Shown: in pieces, positions 37,812 through 43,399 of the stretch
Layout of the letters: every line of letters starts with the position of its first letter
How positions within the stretch are numbered: position 1 is the stretch's first letter
Notes under the pieces: model-generated
What the model was told of the DNA's origin: nothing
Database searches by the model: none
What the model saw: the letters and a program-made list of their open reading frames with translations, nothing else
Translations under genes and position numbers: made by a program
Origin: an uncultured Gammaproteobacteria bacterium
Lineage (GTDB): Bacteria; Pseudomonadota; Gammaproteobacteria; Magnimaribacterales; Magnimaribacteraceae
Length of the DNA: 43,399 bases
Assembly: GCA_913042085.1 (NCBI GenBank)
Contig: CAJWKH010000003.1
Coordinates: forward strand, 1-43,399
Reading direction: 5' to 3'

Positions 37812-39152
37812 TTGAGTGCACAAAAGCTAACTCTTAAAACTCGTATTGGCTACGGAATAGGCGATATATCTATTTGTCTATACTGGAGTGGAGTTGGTTT
37901 ATACCTTCTTTATTTCTATACAGATGTAGTAGGCATTTCTCCTGCACTTGCAGGAGTTATATACGGGATTGGAATGATGTGGGATGCTCTTACAGATCCA
38001 TTTATGGGGTATTTAGCTGAAAGGACAAGAACAAAGTGGGGTGTCTATAGGCCTTATATTCTTTTTGGTAATCTGCCTTTAGCCATTTCCTTTTTTCTTT
38101 TATTTTGGGTACCACCATATGAAGGGACGGCTCTTTTCGTAATACTTTTATTAATAAATTTATTACACCGAACTTGCTTTACCATTGTTAGCGTTCCTTT
38201 TTCTTCATTAACTCCCAGGATAACTGCAGATAGCGAAGAAAGGACAAATCTTACTGGATTTAGAATGCTTGGAGCCCAAACGGGTACAAACTTAATGGCT
38301 CTATGTGCTTTTCCAATTATTTTTATGTTTGGTGAAGGGGATGAAGCTAAAGGATTTATTTACTTGGCTTTAATTGCTGGAGTTGTTGCCATGATGATTC
38401 ATGCTGTAACTCTTTATACTGTTAGAGAGCCTAGTACTAGCCAAGGAATTGATCGAGTTAGTGGAAGTTTAATAGAGACCGCTAAATCTATTGGAAAGAA
38501 TAAGCCTTTTTGGCTGGTTTTTTCTGCTACGCTCATAGTCGGTGTTACTACTATTTTCTTTGGGAACAACCTAGTTTACTTTACAAAATACGCTTTAGAT
38601 CTACATCAATATCAAGGGACTATTTTATTTACAAGCGGGATCATTTCTTTTGCTTCTATACCTGTTTGGTGGTGGATATCTAATAGAATTGGTAAGAGAA
38701 AGACCTGGTTAGTCTCATCTACCATCACTTTCTTTTGTTTATTGTTATTCTTTATCTATCCAATTCAAACCCTTCTAGAACTTTTAATTTTAGTTGCTTT
38801 GATAGGGGCAGGTTCAGGAGCAGGTGGCATTTTATTTTGGTCTATGTTGCCTGATACCATTGAGTACGGTGAAGTTAAAACAGGTATCAGAAGTGAATCA
38901 TCTTTGTATGGCTTTATGACATTTGCTCAGAAGGGTTCAATAGCGATAGCTATAGGCATATTAGGGTTTACTCTGAATTTCATTGGATTTGAACCAAATG
39001 AAGCACAAAGTGAACAAACGATAAGTTCTATGAAATCGATCATGAGTTTAATTCCTGCTTTGGGAGTAGCAATAAGCTTCGTAATAATTTATTTTTACCC
39101 TATTGATTCTGAGAAACATAAAGAACTTTTAGAGCAATTAAAAAACAAATAG
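37812..39152 (+). CDS. GPH-family (glycoside-pentoside-hexuronide:cation symporter) MFS transporter
   Basis: 'GYGIGDISICLYWSGVGLYLLYFYTDVVGISPALAGVIYGIGMMWDALTDPFMGYLAERTRTKWGVYRPYILFG' is GPH-type; TTG start. Confidence 0.9.
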   Translation: MSAQKLTLKTRIGYGIGDISICLYWSGVGLYLLYFYTDVVGISPALAGVIYGIGMMWDALTDPFMGYLAERTRTKWGVYRPYILFGNLPLAISFFLLFWVPPYEGTALFVILLLINLLHRTCFTIVSVPFSSLTPRITADSEERTNLTGFRMLGAQTGTNLMALCAFPIIFMFGEGDEAKGFIYLALIAGVVAMMIHAVTLYTVREPSTSQGIDRVSGSLIETAKSIGKNKPFWLVFSATLIVGVTTIFFGNNLVYFTKYALDLHQYQGTILFTSGIISFASIPVWWWISNRIGKRKTWLVSSTITFFCLLLFFIYPIQTLLELLILVALIGAGSGAGGILFWSMLPDTIEYGEVKTGIRSESSLYGFMTFAQKGSIAIAIGILGFTLNFIGFEPNEAQSEQTISSMKSIMSLIPALGVAISFVIIYFYPIDSEKHKELLEQLKNK

Positions 39153-39160
39153 GAAAAACA

Positions 39161-41158
39161 ATGACTAAGTGGGGAATTGCAGGAACAGGAATGATTGCTA
39201 AGTCGTTTGCGGAAGCATTAAAGGAAACAGATTCTGTTTTGCATGCTGTAGCCAGCACCTCAGGGAGGTCAGAAAAATTTGCTAATAATTATGAATGTTT
39301 AGCGTATGAAGGTTATGAACAGTTAATTAATGATCCTGATGTTCAAGCAATATATATAGCTACACCTCACCCTTCACATTTTGATATCGCTTTAAGCGCT
39401 TTAAAAAGTAATAAAGCGGTCTTGTGTGAGAAGCCCATGACTATGAATGCAACGCAAGCCATGATTCTCATCGATGCATCTAGAAAGAACAATACCCCGT
39501 TAATGGAAGCGTTCATGTATAAGTCTCACCCCCAAACAATAAAAATCTGTGAAATATTAAAAGAATCTTTTAAACCACCATTAACAATTGATGCAGAGTT
39601 TTGTTTTCAAGTAGAAGTACCTGAGTCACATAGACTAGTTAATAGAGAACTAGGCGGTGGGTCCATTCTAGACATCGGATGCTATCCAATGTCTATTTCA
39701 AGGTTAGCAGTTGGTAAAGTAAATGGAAAAGATTTCCTTAATCCAAATGGAATAGAGTGCGAATCAGAATTAAATTCGCAGGGCGTAGATTTAAATGCTC
39801 AAGCAAATCTAACTTTTGAAGACGGATCAACTGCTCATATTAAATCAGCAACCAACTTGGCTTCAGAAAGCACGGTAACAATAAAAGATGCTTCTAATAC
39901 ACTTATCATAAATCAACCTTGGCATTGCGGAGAATATACGGAAAGGGCATCCTCATTAGAGCTGCAATTAGGATCTCATGAATTTGAGACTATAGGGATA
40001 TCTACAGAGAAGGGTATTTACGCAATTGAAATAGAGCATTTTGAAGAGTTAATAGAAGCTGGGGATATAGAATCAAAGATCGTTCCTCATAATGACTCTC
40101 ACGGGAATATGATAGCGCTTGATCGCTGGAGAAAAGGCTCTGGGGTTTATTATGAGAGTGACAAAGGAGAAAATGTTACAGGCTCTTTATTTTCATTTGA
40201 TATAAAAGAGAATAGAAAAGAAATAAAGAGAGCTAATTTACCCGGAATAGAAAAAGATCTTTCTCGATTAGTTTTTGGATGCGATAACCAGTCAGATAGC
40301 AATCATGCTTTCGCCATGTTCGACCACTTTTATCTCAGTGGAGGCAATGTATTTGATACTGCCTATATATATAACAATGGAAAAAGTGATGGTTATTTAG
40401 GTAGATGGATAAATGCCAGAGGTTTAAGAGATGAAGTTGTTATCTTAGGTAAGGGTGCGCATACTCCAGATTGCTATCCCAATAAAATTAGACCACAACT
40501 AGAAGAAACTTTAGAAAGAATGGGTACTGACTACCTTGATATTTACTGCTTGCACAGAGATAACTTAGAAGTTCCAGTTAGTGAATTTATAGACGCTCTT
40601 AGTGAGCTAAAAGATGAAGGTCTAATTAATGTATTTGGAGGGTCGAATTGGTCTTTACCTAGATTTAAAGAAGCTATTGATTACGCAAATGAGAATAATA
40701 AGACACCTTTTTCAATGCTCAGCAACAATTTTAGTTTAGCTAGAATGTTAGAGCCAGTTTGGCCTGGTTGTTTTAGTTGTTCTGAAGAAGATTACAAGTC
40801 GTATCTAGAAGAACATCAGATAGCTATTTTCCCTTGGTCCAGTCAAGCGAGAGGTTTCTTTCTTGAGTCTCAAGAGTTTCAAGGATTACAACACGTTGCC
40901 GATCCTAACAAAGATGAACAAGATAGGGTTTGGACAAATGAAGAAAATCTAGAAAGACGAAGAAGATGTTTTCAAATGGCTCAAGAGAAAGGACTTGAAC
41001 CAATACAAATATCTTTAGCTTTTGTTCTGAATCAGCCTTTTCCAACGTTCCCTTTAATAGGTGCCAGGAATCTATTTGAAACTGAAAGCTCTTTAGAGGC
41101 CTTAAATTTAGACCTTTCTTCAGAAGAGGTTAATTGGTTAGATTTAAGCGAGAATTAA
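39161..41158 (+). CDS. Gfo/Idh/MocA oxidoreductase - aldo/keto reductase fusion
   Basis: N-term 'WGIAGTGMIAKSFAEAL', 'AVLCEKPMTMNATQA', 'GGSILDIGCYPM'; C-term AKR motifs 'VFDTAYIYNN', 'VILGKGAH', 'GTDYLDIYCLHRDN', 'GGSNW'. Confidence 0.9.
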   Translation: MTKWGIAGTGMIAKSFAEALKETDSVLHAVASTSGRSEKFANNYECLAYEGYEQLINDPDVQAIYIATPHPSHFDIALSALKSNKAVLCEKPMTMNATQAMILIDASRKNNTPLMEAFMYKSHPQTIKICEILKESFKPPLTIDAEFCFQVEVPESHRLVNRELGGGSILDIGCYPMSISRLAVGKVNGKDFLNPNGIECESELNSQGVDLNAQANLTFEDGSTAHIKSATNLASESTVTIKDASNTLIINQPWHCGEYTERASSLELQLGSHEFETIGISTEKGIYAIEIEHFEELIEAGDIESKIVPHNDSHGNMIALDRWRKGSGVYYESDKGENVTGSLFSFDIKENRKEIKRANLPGIEKDLSRLVFGCDNQSDSNHAFAMFDHFYLSGGNVFDTAYIYNNGKSDGYLGRWINARGLRDEVVILGKGAHTPDCYPNKIRPQLEETLERMGTDYLDIYCLHRDNLEVPVSEFIDALSELKDEGLINVFGGSNWSLPRFKEAIDYANENNKTPFSMLSNNFSLARMLEPVWPGCFSCSEEDYKSYLEEHQIAIFPWSSQARGFFLESQEFQGLQHVADPNKDEQDRVWTNEENLERRRRCFQMAQEKGLEPIQISLAFVLNQPFPTFPLIGARNLFETESSLEALNLDLSSEEVNWLDLSEN

Positions 41159-41172
41159 ATTTAAAAACAGGT

Positions 41173-41191
41173 ATTTAATCTTTGATTAAAT
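41173..41191 (+). repeat. Perfect inverted repeat ATTTAATC-TTT-GATTAAAT just downstream of the Gfo/Idh-AKR stop
   Basis: 8-bp arms, 3-nt loop, read directly. Confidence 0.75.
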
Positions 41192-41245
41192 CTTGTTAAT
41201 CTTCATACAGGTGTCCCGCATTCAATTTAACACAAGGGGGATTGA

Positions 41246-41323
41246 ATGTTCGGTTTCTTTGTTACCCTTTACAGGAGGTGGTCAAAATTAGTATTTATTT
41301 TAATTCAGGAACAACAGGAGTAG
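41246..41323 (+). CDS. Possible 25-aa small protein MFGFFVTLYRRWSKLVFILIQEQQE
   Basis: ATG with Shine-Dalgarno-like AAGGGGG 5 nt upstream; not in the ORF track because of size. Confidence 0.35.
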   Translation: MFGFFVTLYRRWSKLVFILIQEQQE

Positions 41324-41403
41324 CCTTCTGACACGGGTTAACCCGGTTCCGGCTGGCAGTCTTAGAACAGTCAGTTGAAAAGTAGTTGAGATACGCTTTT
41401 CGG

Positions 41404-41433
41404 AAATCCCCGCCTTAGTGTGGGGATTTTTTT
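41404..41433 (+). terminator. Rho-independent terminator (+ strand)
   Basis: AAATCCCC-gccttagtgt-GGGGATTT followed by T-run. Confidence 0.92.
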
Positions 41434-41830
41434 ATTGTCTTGCCCCTTCACTATCAAAAATTCTTAAGTAGGTGAGTTGTTCATGATCAGAGTTATTCTT
41501 TACTTTGATGTAGTCACCTTCTTCAGCTAAGACAATATCTCCTGAAACAATTGAAAGTTCTGCTTTATGCTCAATACCAAAACTTGGATTAGTGCCATGA
41601 CCAGCTTCGTGGTTGGCGTATTCAATCACTTCCATTTGCCCTATCCCAGATAGAAAAACATAAACTACTTCTGACTCAATTAGCCTATGTCCTCCAGTAG
41701 AGCCTCCAGGTTTAATTACTGTCTTACCAGCAACTAATTTTCTTAATAAGTCATTGGTCCATGCCGAATAACCATTGCTTTCTTTTGAAAGGTTTTCACC
41801 AACTGAGAAGTTTTCGTATTTTTTAGCCAT
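41432..41830 (-). CDS. Cupin-domain protein
   Basis: 'VIKPGGSTGGHRLIESEVVYVFLSGIGQMEV...SIVSGDIVLAEEGDYIKVKNNSDHEQLTYLRIFD'. Confidence 0.82.
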   Translation of the reverse strand: MAKKYENFSVGENLSKESNGYSAWTNDLLRKLVAGKTVIKPGGSTGGHRLIESEVVYVFLSGIGQMEVIEYANHEAGHGTNPSFGIEHKAELSIVSGDIVLAEEGDYIKVKNNSDHEQLTYLRIFDSEGARQ

Positions 41831-41928
41831 AATTCTTCATAAAAAAAAGAAGCATTCTATCATCACTTCATCTTTGCTGTTTACTAACATGCAATATAAG
41901 ATGAAAATATATTGAAATAGGGGGATTT

Positions 41929-43399
41929 GTGAGAAAAAGAAAATTCTGGGGATGGGGTTATGCTGATGAATTACTTTCTGCAGAGGAAGAAAAGAATATT
42001 GATTCTAGAATAGCCAAAACCTTCCAGTTAGATGACATAGAAACTTTGCCTATACCTAAAGTCGAAGATATAGACTTACCTAAGCCTCGCCTAGTTGCTC
42101 CATCAACACTTGTAAAAGTTATATCTGAAGATAAAGAAGAAAGGCTTAATCACACTTACGGAAAATCTTTTCCTGACGCCGCTAGATCTTTATTAAGAGA
42201 TTTCTCTTCACCTCCTGATTTGGTCGCTTTTCCTAATACAGAGGATGAGCTTATCAATGTTATGGACTGGTGTGACGAAAGCAATATTGCAGTCATTCCT
42301 TATGGTGGTGGTTCAAGCGTCTGTGGAGGCGTAGAAACCCAAGTGGGCGATTCTTATTCAGGAGTTGTTTCTCTTGATTTAAGAAACTTAAATAAAATTA
42401 TAGAAATAGATAGGGAAAGCAGAAGTGCAAGAATACAAGCAGGTATCTTAGGGCCTGACTTAGAGTCTAATTTAAAGAAAGAAAATCTTACGATGAGGCA
42501 TTATCCCCAAAGTTTTGAATTTTCTACTTTGGGTGGGTGGATAGCTACACGTTCGGGAGGACATTATGCAACCCTATACACACATATAGACGACTTCGTT
42601 GAATCAACAAGAATGGTAACTCCATCGGGAGTTTTAGAAAGTCGAAGATTACCAGGATCTGGTGCTGGACCAAGCCCAGATAGATTAACTATAGGTTCTG
42701 AGGGAATATTAGGAGTAATCACTGAAGCTTCGATGAGACTGCAAGATCGACCTACCTTTAGGGCTTCAACGAGTGTTGAATTTGCTGATTATAAGGATGC
42801 CTTGAATGCTTTAAGACAGATAAGCCAATCAGGTTTATTTCCTGCTAATTGCAGACTGCTGGATAGTAGCGAAGCCGTGATGAATGGTGCAGGTGATGGA
42901 TCAAAGCACATCCTTATACTTGCATTTGAATCTGCTGATCACGATAAAACGGCTGCATTGAAAAGAGCATTAGAAATTTGCTCTGACAATAATGGATTAT
43001 ATGAAGAACCAGATAGTAATAAGAAAGATGCACATAGAACTGGATCTTCAGGAAACTGGAGAAGTAGTTTTATTAAAGCTCCTTACTTCAGGGAAAGCTT
43101 TACTAGGAGAGGAATAATTCAAGATACTTTTGAGACTTCGATTACCTGGGAAAGAGCGCATTCGTTTATAACAGAAATAAAAAGTGATATTTCTAAAACG
43201 ATAGAACAGATTTCAGGAAAGCCCTCTTTAGTAACTTGTAGGATAACTCATAGCTACCCTGATGGATTGGCTCCTTACTTTACATTTGGTGCCTTTGCTA
43301 AACCTTCCACAATGATTGATATTTGGAGAGAGATAAAACTAGCCACTAATGAAATATGTATTTCTAAAGGTGGTACTGTAACGCATCATCATGCAGTAG
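41929..43399 (+). CDS. FAD-binding oxidase, alkyldihydroxyacetonephosphate-synthase-like (3' truncated)
   Basis: GTG start after a GGGG run; 'MRKRKFWGWGYADELLSAEE', 'VIPYGGGSSVCGG', 'ARIQAGILGPDLESNLKKENLTMRHYPQSFEFSTLGGWIATRSGG', ends '...GGTVTHHHAV' at the window edge. Absent from the ORF track because no stop lies in the window. Confidence 0.93.
   Translation, partial: MRKRKFWGWGYADELLSAEEEKNIDSRIAKTFQLDDIETLPIPKVEDIDLPKPRLVAPSTLVKVISEDKEERLNHTYGKSFPDAARSLLRDFSSPPDLVAFPNTEDELINVMDWCDESNIAVIPYGGGSSVCGGVETQVGDSYSGVVSLDLRNLNKIIEIDRESRSARIQAGILGPDLESNLKKENLTMRHYPQSFEFSTLGGWIATRSGGHYATLYTHIDDFVESTRMVTPSGVLESRRLPGSGAGPSPDRLTIGSEGILGVITEASMRLQDRPTFRASTSVEFADYKDALNALRQISQSGLFPANCRLLDSSEAVMNGAGDGSKHILILAFESADHDKTAALKRALEICSDNNGLYEEPDSNKKDAHRTGSSGNWRSSFIKAPYFRESFTRRGIIQDTFETSITWERAHSFITEIKSDISKTIEQISGKPSLVTCRITHSYPDGLAPYFTFGAFAKPSTMIDIWREIKLATNEICISKGGTVTHHHAV

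Larger units (their letters stand above)
41200..41433 (+). ncRNA. Candidate structured small RNA / small-ORF transcript of unknown family
   Basis: GC-rich hairpin-rich intergenic segment (CATTCAAT/ATTGAATG, CGGGTTAACCCG, CCGGTTCCGG) in AT-rich surroundings, ending in a canonical terminator. 5' boundary is a guess. Confidence 0.4.

Noticed and set aside
41246-41433. Leader-peptide attenuator for a downstream gene
   Set aside because: The next gene (cupin) is on the opposite strand, so there is no operon to attenuate; kept only as candidate sRNA/small ORF.
1-43399. CRISPR arrays, prophage, transposons, toxin-antitoxin or defence systems
   Set aside because: No direct-repeat/spacer pattern, integrase, transposase, phage structural or recognised defence domain seen in any translation.

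Overview
AT-rich 43.4 kb window, apparently from a marine gammaproteobacterium (SAR86-like by overall feel; this is inference). Genes are densely packed. I see no tRNA, rRNA, CRISPR, prophage or transposase. Main blocks: (1) 3' end of a TonB-dependent receptor (TBDR), a TPR-sulfotransferase, then a quaternary-amine block: BCCT transporter, DMGDH-like FAD/GcvT enzyme, standalone DmdA/GcvT-like protein, terminator, SDR, BKACE (DUF849), carnitine dehydrogenase-thioesterase fusion, MFS. I read this as a carnitine -> glycine betaine -> demethylation route without BHMT or a Rieske betaine monooxygenase in the window. (2) An alpha/beta hydrolase, a shikimate-kinase-fold protein lacking the usual Arg58, an enoyl-CoA hydratase, a SnoaL-like protein, an ERMP1-like M28 membrane peptidase, RidA and a CPBP protease. 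(3) Two paralogous full-length TBDRs flanking YbbA/YbbP-like ABC genes, tesA, amn and yciB. (4) pyk followed by a tightly packed nine-gene run: nitrilase, two secreted 'PDLNGVW/PDLQGTW' proteins, a DUF6152-like protein, a class II-like cytochrome c, two DUF6644-like membrane proteins, a GPH symporter and a Gfo/Idh-AKR fusion. This is the best candidate for an undescribed periplasmic/membrane redox system. (5) A 270-nt intergenic region with several hairpins, a 25-codon ORF and a strong terminator (candidate sRNA), then a cupin and a truncated FAD-linked oxidase. All product calls come from reading motifs in the translations; no searches were run.
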